From: Actinobaculum sp. oral taxon 183 str. F0552
Lineage (GTDB): Bacteria > Actinomycetota > Actinomycetes > Actinomycetales > Actinomycetaceae
Direction: 5' to 3'
Length of the DNA: 64,000 bases
NCBI RefSeq assembly: GCF_000466165.1
Contig: NZ_KE951472.1
Span: 1 to 64,000 of the forward strand
The position numbers and the translations under genes were made by a program. Under the pieces are notes generated by a model, which was not told the origin of the DNA, did no database searches, and saw only the letters and a list, made by a program, of their open reading frames with translations. Shown here one piece after another: positions 7,148-14,237 of the stretch (position 1 is its first letter; every line of letters begins with the position of its first letter).

Positions 7148-7847
7148 GCTCATTCTCCTTTCCGCCCCCGTGCGAACGTGAAACACGTCTCATATCCCGT
7201 ATGCGACGCGTAGGGTGTGGGCGGACGCGAGTATTCCGCCTCGCGCCCACCCTAGCCAGACCACCACCAATGGCCTGACACCCGCCGGCCGAACATGCCT
7301 GATCCGGCCGGTCACGACACCATGCCCGGTGCCGCCTCCTCCCAAACCACACACAAAGCTCACCGGCTTGAAAGGAAGAACAATGGAATATGCGCAGATC
7401 CCTGGCACTCATACGCTCATCAGTGGCACGGATTGGGCCAAGCAATCCGCAACGGAACGTATCAAACCCATGGAATGCGGGGGTATCGCCGATCCGGGAG
7501 ATGTCAGCCAGGTTGACCCCGGCGATGCCCCACGCCGGCAGACTCTCACTGTTTTCGACATGGAGGTGGATATGGTCGTCTTCCACGGTGAAGCTGACAT
7601 GCGCATCGAAGTCGTTGGCCAACCAGCCGGCGTGGCCGGCCGTGCCGGGGACGACATCCTGGACCGTCTGCCAGACCAGGTAGAACCTGCAATAGACGAT
7701 GTGCCAGCCCGTGACCGGATCAACAACAGGACGATCATCGTCACACCAACACAGAGTATAAGAATCAACCGGGAACTCCCCGAACTCCTCCCACAGGCTC
7801 CACCGACCACCGGCGCCCGGTCTCGGCCCGATCGATCCCGTACTCAC
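7119..7847 (-). CDS. Hypothetical protein, diverged paralogue with an unrelated C-terminus
   Basis: 242 residues from the GTG at 7847, preceded by AAAGGAG at a 7-base spacing (the same arrangement as its paralogue). Residues about 20-100 (LWEEFGEFPVDSYTL...PVVDPVTGWHIVYCRFYLVWQ...DFDAHVSFTVEDDHIHLHV...PAWGIAGVNL) match the neighbour. After that the similarity stops and the sequence becomes Arg/Cys-rich and low in quality, so the gene has probably lost its true 3' part by frameshift or recombination. It overlaps the start of the next gene. Treat the last 130 residues with doubt. Confidence 0.45.
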   Translation of the reverse strand: MSTGSIGPRPGAGGRWSLWEEFGEFPVDSYTLCWCDDDRPVVDPVTGWHIVYCRFYLVWQTVQDVVPGTAGHAGWLANDFDAHVSFTVEDDHIHLHVENSESLPAWGIAGVNLADISRIGDTPAFHGFDTFRCGLLGPIRATDERMSARDLRIFHCSSFQAGELCVWFGRRRHRAWCRDRPDQACSAGGCQAIGGGLARVGARRNTRVRPHPTRRIRDMRRVSRSHGGGKENEHESRGSGAC

Positions 7848-7946
7848 GACCCCGCTCCTTTCCACGCATCACAGCTCCGGCGCCCACCGAGCCTGAGAAA
7901 ACCCACAGCCCGGCCTGGCAAGCCCGGCACCGCCGGATGATTCTGA

Positions 7947-7952
7947 GACAAT
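7947..7952 (+). promoter_or_regulatory. Probable -10 element (GACAAT) of the GNAT gene
   Basis: GACAAT ends 5 bases before the ATG at 7958 and there is no ribosome site between them, which suggests a leaderless message. Confidence 0.4.
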
Positions 7953-7957
7953 GAGAC

Positions 7958-8572
7958 ATGTGGTCCTGGACGCCGAGACGAACCAGAATCCGGCCAGTAA
8001 CGACGCAGCAAGAACGTGACGCAGCCGTCGGCCTGCTGTCCGAAGAACTCCCCGAGCCATTGACTGTGCCCTTCCCGCCCTGGCCAATCCCGCACAAAAA
8101 CGGTCTCCACCCCGAGATCTTTGGCGTATGGCAGAATCGCCGCCTTATAGGCGCCGGTTTCATCGGACCAGACATTGAAGACGCCCGGAACGTCCTGCGA
8201 TCCAATCCCGCGGCCTACCAAGAGTCCAAGCAGATCCTCACGGACGTGGCAATGATCCATGGCATCGCCATCCACCCCAAATCCCGCAGGCAAGGCCTGG
8301 GCCTGGACCTCAAACTCGCCCTGACCCGCTGGGCAGAAACACACGGCGCGCAAGCCGTCATCTCCGTCCCAGTCACCGATCCGTCGCGCCGCCTCAACAC
8401 ACGCGCGGGTTACCTCGTCTTTGAACCGAATATCACGCTCATCATGCAATTCGAGAACTGCAAGACCCGAATCGCCCTGCCAATCATAGGAAACGCCACC
8501 TGGTCGATCTACCAACTCCGACAAACAAGCAAGCCTTCCCTGACCATCAGTCAGGCACCACCGATTCCCTGA
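7958..8572 (+). CDS. GNAT-family N-acetyltransferase
   Basis: 204 residues. The acetyl-CoA-binding part is clear: a beta strand (MIHGIAIHP) followed by KSRRQGLGLDLKLALTRWAETHG, the R/Q-x-x-G-x-G/A turn of motif A, then AVISVPVTDPSRRLNTRAGYLVFEP, the motif B helix and strand with the usual aromatic residue. The acceptor substrate cannot be read from sequence. It is the only rightward gene in this part of the element, between leftward genes, so it is probably a cargo gene with its own promoter. The C-terminal tail after residue 170 is not part of the core fold. Confidence 0.8.
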   Translation: MWSWTPRRTRIRPVTTQQERDAAVGLLSEELPEPLTVPFPPWPIPHKNGLHPEIFGVWQNRRLIGAGFIGPDIEDARNVLRSNPAAYQESKQILTDVAMIHGIAIHPKSRRQGLGLDLKLALTRWAETHGAQAVISVPVTDPSRRLNTRAGYLVFEPNITLIMQFENCKTRIALPIIGNATWSIYQLRQTSKPSLTISQAPPIP

Positions 8573-8640
8573 CCGGACGCACCCCCACACCCAATCAGCA
8601 CACCCAGTGGCCGTCGGATCACCACTCGCCACGGCACCCA

Positions 8641-9021
8641 TCATGCCTGCCTCCGCTCAACCAGGCCTCGGGCTACCAGCTCGTCGACGGCATCGGCAGT
8701 CTGGGCGGCGGTCAGACCCCGGCCGGCCAGCTGGGCGGGGTCGGCCACGCCGTCCGGGCAGGCCAGCAGCGCCAGATAGACGCCGACCGACGCATACGAC
8801 ACCCCCGCTGTACTGGCTAGTTCCGCCGGCAGGCCGATCCTCAAGACTGCTCGGGCGATTGCCCGATAAGCGTCTTTGACCGGCTCAGGCGCCCGATCAA
8901 AACCAGTAGGGAAGTCATACCACGGCGCCACCGCCTCAAACCCCGCCCGCGCAGCCGCCTCCAGACGATCGCCCGTACCCAGCGGCACGAGATCAAGGGC
9001 CAATAATCCTGTATCAGTCAT
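8641..9021 (-). CDS. Small winged-helix-like protein
   Basis: 126 residues. The second half (YASVGVYLALLACPDGVADPAQLAGRGLTAAQTADAVDELVARGLVERR) has the helix spacing of a winged-helix domain, in which a short helix turn (LTAAQTADAVDELVARGLVE) would be the recognition unit. The N-terminal half has no visible family. It overlaps the upstream methyltransferase-like gene by 8 bp. Probably a DNA-binding accessory protein of the element; function inferred only. Confidence 0.6.
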   Translation of the reverse strand: MTDTGLLALDLVPLGTGDRLEAAARAGFEAVAPWYDFPTGFDRAPEPVKDAYRAIARAVLRIGLPAELASTAGVSYASVGVYLALLACPDGVADPAQLAGRGLTAAQTADAVDELVARGLVERRQA

Positions 9022-9490
9022 GTTTGCTCTCTTTCATGAAAGTCATCCAATAAGTAGTGGGGGCAGTGCCCGTGTGACCGAACAGCGGGCGCTGATCGGT
9101 TAAGGCCAGGACGCGAAACAAGGGAATCTGGACCTCGGACCATTTGAAGATCAGCACGCCCTCGGGCCGTAAGACCCGGAAGCACTCCTCGAATCCCGCC
9201 TGGATCTCGTCTTCCCACGAAGCGACTAGCCGTCCGTACTTTTGCGCCAGCCATCCCCGTTTCCCGCAGTTGACCAGATGAGGCGGATCGAAAACCACGA
9301 GACGGAAAGACTCGTCGGGGAAAGGAAGGTCGGTGAAGTCAGCAGTGATTTCGGGAGCGACCTGGACAACCCTGCCATCGCATAAAGTGATGACCTCCCG
9401 GCGCCGGTCGGTGAACACGGCGCGGGAATCCGTTTTATCGAACCACATCGACCGAGCCCCGCACGTCGGATCGAGAACCACAGCCGACAT
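9014..9490 (-). CDS. Class I SAM-dependent methyltransferase-like protein
   Basis: 158 residues from the ATG at 9490 (MSAVVLDPTCG), preferred over longer frames because the methyltransferase fold begins there. LDPTCGARSMWFD is motif I-like, and FRLVVFDPPHLV carries the DPPH form of the catalytic DPPY motif IV found in N6-adenine and N4-cytosine DNA methyltransferases. GFEECFRVLRPEGVLIFKWSEVQIP is the post-IV strand and helix. It is short and has no separate target-recognition domain. Such solitary enzymes are frequent in phages and conjugative elements, where they may protect the element's DNA. Substrate is inferred. Confidence 0.75.
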   Translation of the reverse strand: MSAVVLDPTCGARSMWFDKTDSRAVFTDRRREVITLCDGRVVQVAPEITADFTDLPFPDESFRLVVFDPPHLVNCGKRGWLAQKYGRLVASWEDEIQAGFEECFRVLRPEGVLIFKWSEVQIPLFRVLALTDQRPLFGHTGTAPTTYWMTFMKESKHD

Positions 9491-9491
9491 C

Positions 9492-9680
9492 TCACACCCG
9501 CCCTGCCGGAGGTGAAATCTGGTAAGCCAGACGGATAGCCTGATCAAGCAGGTCCGCCAACTCATCCATATCATCCCCGACATCTTCCGGCCCCTGCTCG
9601 GACCGCAGGCCGTTCAATTCATCACGCGCCATATGCATCGACGCGCGAATATCAACCCACACCCCATGGCCATCCATCAC
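9492..9680 (-). CDS. Small acidic hypothetical protein
   Basis: 62 residues starting at 9680 where its ATG overlaps the stop of the upstream excisionase-like gene by 4 bp. The sequence is a single amphipathic helix rich in acidic residues (SEQGPEDVGDDMDELADLLDQAIRLAYQI). Its stop is 1 bp from the start of the methyltransferase-like gene. No family recognised; the tight packing argues it is real. Confidence 0.55.
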   Translation of the reverse strand: MMDGHGVWVDIRASMHMARDELNGLRSEQGPEDVGDDMDELADLLDQAIRLAYQISPPAGRV

Positions 9681-9958
9681 GACTCCTCCAACCCCGGCAA
9701 CGGCCTATCCGCACTCGCAGAACTTTCGCCGCCGGTGTCACCCCGCGGCTCAAGCAGTCGCAGAATGTCATCCCGCCGGAAAAACCGGCGACTGTGGGGA
9801 ACAGGCTGAACGGAGGGGACCCAACCCTTCCTTGCCCACCGTATGAGAGTCGTGCGGCTGACCCCCATCTTCCCGGGCAAAAGAGCCACCGCCTCATCCA
9901 CCGACAGAAGATCATCGATCCGATTATCAGATGTTTTGTGCAAATTTCGTAACTCCAT
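9677..9958 (-). CDS. Excisionase-like / MerR-type helix-turn-helix protein
   Basis: 93 residues. DDLLSVDEAVALLPGKMGVSRTTLIRWARKGWVPSVQPVPHSRRFFRRDDILRLLE is a MerR/AlpA-type winged helix as found in recombination directionality factors: HTH, then the wing with conserved Arg residues, then the closing helix. It is the first gene of the leftward block and is divergent from the XRE repressor gene, 61 bp away. In many integrative elements this pair sits beside the attachment site and sets the switch between integration and excision. Could equally be a transcriptional regulator. Confidence 0.7.
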   Translation of the reverse strand: MELRNLHKTSDNRIDDLLSVDEAVALLPGKMGVSRTTLIRWARKGWVPSVQPVPHSRRFFRRDDILRLLEPRGDTGGESSASADRPLPGLEES

Positions 9959-9964
9959 ACTTTC

Positions 9965-9970
9965 AGCATG
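9965..9970 (-). promoter_or_regulatory. Probable -10 element (CATGCT) of the excisionase-like gene
   Basis: On the minus strand CATGCT is followed by six bases (GAAAGT) and then the ATG at 9958. It lies in the 61-bp divergent region shared with the XRE gene, so the repressor probably binds here. Confidence 0.35.
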
Positions 9971-10019
9971 CCAGCTAAAAACTTGAAATGCAAGGACGTG
10001 ATTTGCGATTTTTGTACTT

Positions 10020-10397
10020 TTGAGCGATCATAAGATCATGGCGATTCCAGAAATTGAGCCGAGAGAAGCCGATTCCCCCGATGCCGTCATCGGAGAGCGG
10101 GTTCGTCTATGGCAGTTTCGTCGGCGTGTCACTCAAAAACAACTGGCCGAAGTCTTGGGGACGAAGCCGGCCGGCGTGTCGCGCCGCCTCAGCGGTCAGA
10201 CAGGCTGGACCTCGACGGATTTAGTCCGTGTGGCGGCGTTTTTGGACGTCAGCCTCACTGACCTGCTGCCGGAGATTCTCGTCGAGTGGGAGAGGCGCAG
10301 GCGGGGCGGCGAAAACTCCGCACCGGGAGTCGTCTCGACCAGTGCGGAGCCTCGGCGCGCTCGAAGGGATTCGAACCCCCAACCTTCTGATCCGTAG
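10020..10397 (+). CDS. XRE-family repressor whose 3' end reads through the tRNA-Arg attachment site
   Basis: 125 residues if the TTG at 10020 is used; an ATG at 10038 (MAIPEIEP) is an alternative. VIGERVRLWQFRRRVTQKQLAEVLGTKPAGVSRRLSGQTGWTSTDLVRVAAFLDVSLTDLLP is a classic helix-turn-helix of the lambda-repressor fold. The tail ending DSNPQPSDP is typical of frames that run antisense through a tRNA gene: the last 42 bases overlap the tRNA-Arg gene. The frame may have been completed by integration at the tRNA. Divergent from the excisionase-like gene, whose promoter it probably controls. Confidence 0.75.
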   Translation: MSDHKIMAIPEIEPREADSPDAVIGERVRLWQFRRRVTQKQLAEVLGTKPAGVSRRLSGQTGWTSTDLVRVAAFLDVSLTDLLPEILVEWERRRRGGENSAPGVVSTSAEPRRARRDSNPQPSDP

Positions 10398-10428
10398 TCA
10401 GATGCTCTATCCATTGAGCTACGAGCGC
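10356..10428 (-). tRNA. tRNA-Arg (anticodon ACG), probable attachment site
   Basis: 73 bases on the minus strand. Acceptor stem GCGCTCG/CGAGCGC is perfect, the anticodon stem is TCTGA/TCAGA with loop CTACGGA (anticodon ACG), and the T-loop is TTCGAAT. The 3' CCA is not encoded. Its 3' end faces the mobile element on the left, as expected for integration into the 3' half of a tRNA gene. Confidence 0.93.
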
Positions 10429-10806
10429 GTGCCTCGAATTCGGGACGTCGAAAATTTTACATCCGCCTCGGTGATAGGACCAAACCGACGAGAGTGGCGC
10501 CAATCACAGCGGGGCATTGATCTTATGAGCTGATCCGTCAGTCCGCTTCGGCGGAGTTTCGTCTTTTCGCGCCAGGGGTCTCGGCTTGAACACTGGTGTC
10601 GCCGCGTCACGACCGTGTCTCGTCTTTCCGCACTGGGAGCCTCGTCTCTTCACTTCGTCCCCTCCGGCCGACGGCACCCATCCGCTCCGGGCGATGGCGG
10701 AGTAGAAGGCGGCGCATTCGCTCAATCGATCTCATTGGACGCACATGCGGCGGCGGTGTTCGCGGCACGCGGGCGCGTTCGCGATGAGGGTGCCTACAAT
10801 ACCCGT
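10429..10806. other. 378-bp intergenic region between tRNA-Arg and the DUF1684 gene
   Basis: No gene seen. It must contain the leftward tRNA promoter and the rightward promoter of the DUF1684 gene (TACAAT at 10795-10800). A small hairpin with a UUCG loop (arms 10542-10546 and 10551-10555) is followed by a T-rich run and may act as a rightward terminator. Confidence 0.5.
10795..10800 (+). promoter_or_regulatory. Probable -10 element (TACAAT), leaderless promoter
   Basis: TACAAT, then six bases (ACCCGT), then the ATG at 10807. No ribosome site exists, so transcription probably begins at the A of the start codon. Confidence 0.6.
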
Positions 10807-11574
10807 ATGACCGCGGAAGAATCCTGGAATGAATGGCGCAATCGCCGCAACTCGACCCTAGCTGACGAACACGGGTGGCTGAGCCTCGTCTCCCTTACGT
10901 GGATCACCCCTGAACCGGCGAATCTGCCGGATTTTCCAGGCCTTTGGCATGTTGTCGACGGCACCGTCCGCGCGGCGTTCTCCTCCGGAGATTCAGTGTT
11001 CCGGCACGGCGAGGCCCTCGCGGGGGAGGTGACCTTCACCTTTCCGAACGGTTCGGACATGTCGCTATCATCTGGAACGAAGGTCGCGGAAGTCGCTCGC
11101 CGTGGCGCCGGTTACCTGGTCAGGGTGCGTGACTCACAGGCGCCGACCTTGACGGCCTTCACCGGCGTGCCGACCTATGACTACGATCCCCAGGCCGTCG
11201 TCGCTGGTGAGTTCACGCCCTACAGTCGCCCCCGAGACGTCGCCATATCGACGGCCAATCCGGCGGTGTCTGGAACGACGCATCTCATAGGCGACGTGTC
11301 CTTCACTTACGCGGGCGTCTCGTCCCGCTTGGCGGTCCAAGGCGGTGATGGCGAGCTCACAGCCGTGTTCCACGACGGAACCAATGGAGTAGAGACGGCG
11401 GATTGGCGGTCTGTCAGCTTTCCCGCTCCCGCCGCCGGCGAAGCTGCCGTGACCATCGACTTCAACCGGGCGCTCAATTTCCCTGCGGCTTTCACGCCTT
11501 TCGGGACCTGCCCTCAACCGCCGGCTGGCAACGTGATAGAGGCGCCGGTGCGAGCGGGGGAACGCAGGCCGTAG
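10807..11574 (+). CDS. DUF1684 family protein
   Basis: 255 residues from the ATG at 10807, which has a -10 element at the leaderless distance. The N-terminus (WNEWRNRRNSTLADEHGWLSLVSLTWI) and the C-terminus (TIDFNRALNFPAAFTPFGTCPQPPAGN) match the DUF1684 pattern: a Trp-rich opening, then a beta-rich domain with the TYDYD patch, ending in the D-FNRA-N-PAAFTPF-TCP-PP motif. The function of the family is not established; some members occur with sugar or metal-related genes. Here it stands alone beside the attachment site. Longer in-frame starts exist but lie across the promoter. Confidence 0.85.
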   Translation: MTAEESWNEWRNRRNSTLADEHGWLSLVSLTWITPEPANLPDFPGLWHVVDGTVRAAFSSGDSVFRHGEALAGEVTFTFPNGSDMSLSSGTKVAEVARRGAGYLVRVRDSQAPTLTAFTGVPTYDYDPQAVVAGEFTPYSRPRDVAISTANPAVSGTTHLIGDVSFTYAGVSSRLAVQGGDGELTAVFHDGTNGVETADWRSVSFPAPAAGEAAVTIDFNRALNFPAAFTPFGTCPQPPAGNVIEAPVRAGERRP

Positions 11575-11635
11575 CGCGACATGCCCGCAGACGATTGAGA
11601 GGAGTTGCCGGCCAGCCCGCGAAGACCTTCGATGC

Positions 11636-11974
11636 CTAGCCGGCGGGTTTGCTCTCCGGGGTGAACGGGCCCTGAGTCGTCCCCTCCGAACCGTCGTCGC
11701 GGATCCAGCACACAGTCAACGCTTCCCTGGCTCCGAAACGCGCCAGATGCCTGCCGATCACGGATTCGAAGTGTCCGATCTCATCAGAAGGGCACTTGAG
11801 CGACATCGTCAGCGCTTCATCGGAGGCGTGAAGGCCGACGGCGCAGGAGTCGGAGAACTCTAAGCTTCCCGACTCGCCGTCCCAGGAAGCGGATATCCTG
11901 CGCCCCATGTGGGCGGCGAGCTGCTTGCCGTATCTGGCGGCCCGAGATGTGGTCACGGTGGCAACGGATTCCAT
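11636..11974 (-). CDS. DUF2218 family protein
   Basis: 112 residues, ATG at 11974 preceded by AGGAGG-like bases. ATVTTSRAARYGKQLAAHMGRRISASWDGESGSLEF opens the fold and ESVIGRHLARFGAREALTVCWIRDDG closes it, which is the family hallmark (R-x-LARFG...LTV-W). In other actinobacteria DUF2218 genes often sit near siderophore or iron-uptake genes; nothing of that kind is adjacent here. Convergent with the DUF1684 gene, with 61 bp between the stops. Biochemical role unknown. Confidence 0.85.
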   Translation of the reverse strand: MESVATVTTSRAARYGKQLAAHMGRRISASWDGESGSLEFSDSCAVGLHASDEALTMSLKCPSDEIGHFESVIGRHLARFGAREALTVCWIRDDGSEGTTQGPFTPESKPAG

Positions 11975-12019
11975 GATGAACCTCCTGGACGGCGTCTATT
12001 GCTCTTTTCAGCTCTTCAA

Positions 12020-12796
12020 CTATTCGAGAACTCCCTGTGTGGGGGCGTTTTTAGCTTCGTCTGGAACTTTCAAACTCACATTAGCATCATCACTGATTTT
12101 AATATCATAAGTTAGAGAATAATTGCCGTAAGTTTTATCTTTCGAGCCCTTGATCTTCACTTTCATGGCTGTAAGTTTTTTACTGTTTTTAGCAATAGCG
12201 AACTCTATTTGCCCTTTTTCGGCGTCTTCAGCTTCCTCCTCGGCGCCATTGTCATCGAATTGCTTTGTCATAGACGTCAACGTGCCAGCCGGAGGCTCCG
12301 CGGACAGAATGTAGTAGTCGTCCGTGACTTCGACGTCGACATCGTCCGAATCCTCAATGAGCTGGTGCAGATCGGAAAGTCCCGCAGTCGCACCGGTGAG
12401 AGCGTTGTCAAAAGTCGTCTTGTTCAGAGTCTCCTTCGACCACAGGCCGTCTATATTCTCATAAGCGTTGTAATTGTTGTCATTCTTGACCAAGTAAATA
12501 GTGGAATTCTCGTCTGGAGAACTGGAAGTCGCCTTCAGCGTCGATGTTTCGGCGTCGTAGGAGATCTCCATACGGCCTCGAGTGGGCTCGGAAGTTTTCT
12601 GAGAGCGAATGACCATCTCGGCCTTCATGGTGAAATCTTTGCTCGGAAGCGCGTTGCCGCCGGTCGACAGAGGATTGTCCACTCCGTCGACGATTTCCAG
12701 AGCGGTTTCTTTGGAGGCGTCGTCGCGTCCATACGTACACCCAGAGACGAGTAGCGCGACTGAGGCGACGGCTGCCGCGATTTTCATCCGGTTCAT
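12020..12796 (-). CDS. Lipoprotein, DUF6612/LppX-like fold suspected
   Basis: 258 residues from the ATG at 12796, which has AGGAGG four bases upstream. A lipoprotein signal peptide ends in the lipobox LVSGC (Cys at about residue 20). The mature part is beta-rich with alternating charges and Asn/Asp/Lys-rich strands (DFTMKAEMVIRSQK, TLKATSSSPDENSTIYLVK, DNNYNAYENIDGLWSKE), like the half-barrel lipoproteins (LprG/LppX or DUF6612) that carry hydrophobic ligands. Family assignment is inference from pattern. The closing SLKVPDEAKNA is shared with the next lipoprotein (IKLPDVAKNA), so the two are distant paralogues. Confidence 0.8.
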   Translation of the reverse strand: MNRMKIAAAVASVALLVSGCTYGRDDASKETALEIVDGVDNPLSTGGNALPSKDFTMKAEMVIRSQKTSEPTRGRMEISYDAETSTLKATSSSPDENSTIYLVKNDNNYNAYENIDGLWSKETLNKTTFDNALTGATAGLSDLHQLIEDSDDVDVEVTDDYYILSAEPPAGTLTSMTKQFDDNGAEEEAEDAEKGQIEFAIAKNSKKLTAMKVKIKGSKDKTYGNYSLTYDIKISDDANVSLKVPDEAKNAPTQGVLE

Positions 12797-12956
12797 GGAT
12801 CCTCCTCGAGACCTCAAGATTGGATGATTAAATCTACACCACGAAGGAGCCTTTCTGTGGGGTATTCGCCTGTGACCCAGGTCTGATCGCAAAAGTGCCC
12901 CGTTCAGCGGCAGCCATCGAGCGGCGGACTGAGCTCGGGAAGGAGTCAAGCTACGA

Positions 12957-12986
12957 AGTGGGGCCGGCCCCGGGGCCGGCCCCACT
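12957..12986 (-). terminator. 30-bp perfect palindrome after the second lipoprotein gene
   Basis: All 30 bases form a perfect GC-rich palindrome that starts 16 bp past the stop of the lipoprotein gene at 13002. There is no T-run, so it is a hairpin-type transcription or processing end rather than a classical intrinsic terminator. Confidence 0.55.
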
Positions 12987-13001
12987 GTCAGTCGGTTGGC
13001 A

Positions 13002-13880
13002 TCAACCGACGGGTGACGGACTGAACGTTGAGCGGGAGCCCGAGAGCGGCTGTGCGTTCTTCGCGACGTCTGGCAACTTGATTGTGACGTTTGCTTTACG
13101 GTCAATCTTGAGTTTCAAACTGCCGTCTACGGAAGCACTACCGTCGGTAGTCTTCCCCTCGACCTGCAAGTCCAATGAGTTGAGTGCATAAGATTTCTTA
13201 TCCACTTCGAATTCGAGGCTTGCTTTGATGCTCTTTTTATCAATATTGACTTTGGAACGTTGCGCATCGGTGATCAGTCGATCAATAACTTTGTCTTTTG
13301 GTGTGACTTTGATGACATAGTTGTCGCCTTTTTCACTGATTTTCACGTCCGCGTAGTCATTATTGGCGTAATTTGAAGGATTGATGCTTGGGATCGCCGA
13401 AGGATTCGAATTCCTCACTTTGTTCAGAGCCGAATCGATATTCTTCGACGGTGTGGTGGTCTTGACCCACATTCCGTTCATCGACCCGTAGAGATCATAG
13501 ACGCTTCCGGCCTTGTGGGCATAGCCCTGGAGGTCCATTTTGTCATTGGTGAAACCTTTGCCGGGTACTTTGATCTTGCCCTTGAAAGAGGCGGAGGCGT
13601 CACCTGAATCGGCATCGTATTCGGCCTTGACCTTGCCGTCGATGTCGATGCTGTACGAATTGCTCGGCTCTTTGATCTTAAGCTTGACCTCACCATCGAT
13701 CTTCGCGTCGGAGGATGGAATCGGCTTGTCCTTGTTCGCCTTGACGGCCTTGTCGATGATCTGGGATCGATCGGAGTCGCTTCCCTTAAATGGTGAATCG
13801 CTCTTGGAATCATCACTCTTGCATCCGGAGAGGGAGAGAGCGGTTACAACCGCCAAGGCGGCTGCTATTTTGCGAGACAT
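13002..13880 (-). CDS. Lipoprotein, paralogue of the 12020-12796 product
   Basis: 292 residues from the ATG at 13880 (AAGGAG upstream). Signal peptide with lipobox LSLSGC (Cys about residue 20) followed by a Ser/Asp/Lys-rich tether (KSDDSKSDSPFKGSDSD). The mature domain is a series of beta strands (EVKLKIKEPSNSYSIDIDGKVKAEYD, ASASFKGKIKVPGKG, SVYDLYGSMNGMWVKTT) with the W after a GSMNG turn where the neighbour has NIDGLW. Shared plan and terminus indicate duplication. Anchored outside the cell membrane; ligand unknown. Divergent from dnaK, 357 bp away. Confidence 0.8.
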   Translation of the reverse strand: MSRKIAAALAVVTALSLSGCKSDDSKSDSPFKGSDSDRSQIIDKAVKANKDKPIPSSDAKIDGEVKLKIKEPSNSYSIDIDGKVKAEYDADSGDASASFKGKIKVPGKGFTNDKMDLQGYAHKAGSVYDLYGSMNGMWVKTTTPSKNIDSALNKVRNSNPSAIPSINPSNYANNDYADVKISEKGDNYVIKVTPKDKVIDRLITDAQRSKVNIDKKSIKASLEFEVDKKSYALNSLDLQVEGKTTDGSASVDGSLKLKIDRKANVTIKLPDVAKNAQPLSGSRSTFSPSPVG

Positions 13881-14120
13881 GATTTCTCCTTGGAATGTTG
13901 CGTAAAGCGATGTCGACAGGCGGACACCCTCTTTCGCATTGTACGTGCTCGCCTCCCACCTGCCCAACCTTTCGCCCGTGTGGACCCCGCATTCCGGCGG
14001 GGGAGTTCTTCAAAGGCTCCTGGGTCGACAGGGTGTCTCGCGTATGGTAAGCGCCCTCGTGAAGTGAACGAGGTCACGCGGCTGGGGAAAGGTCGTGGGA
14101 ATAGAGCCACCCCGTCGAGA

Positions 14121-14141
14121 GTTGAGCTTGTTGGACTCAAG
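14121..14141 (+). promoter_or_regulatory. HAIR operator (HspR binding site) upstream of dnaK
   Basis: Matches CTTGAGT-N7-ACTCAAG: gTTGAGc at 14121-14127, a 7-base spacer, then ACTCAAG at 14135-14141. This is the known operator of the HspR repressor coded by the last gene of the same operon, so the operon is probably self-controlled and induced by heat. Confidence 0.8.
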
Positions 14142-14237
14142 GAAAGCGGAGTCGAGCGGATGTAAGATCCGACGGCGAGCGAACTTGAGGTAGCGCCCAG
14201 CAGGGCTACCTGAAGAAGTGAAAAGGAGAAACACTCT

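Noticed and set aside
7844-8644. 266-codon frame opposite the GNAT gene
   Set aside because: The plus-strand frame has clear GNAT motifs; the minus frame is its mirror and begins without a ribosome site.
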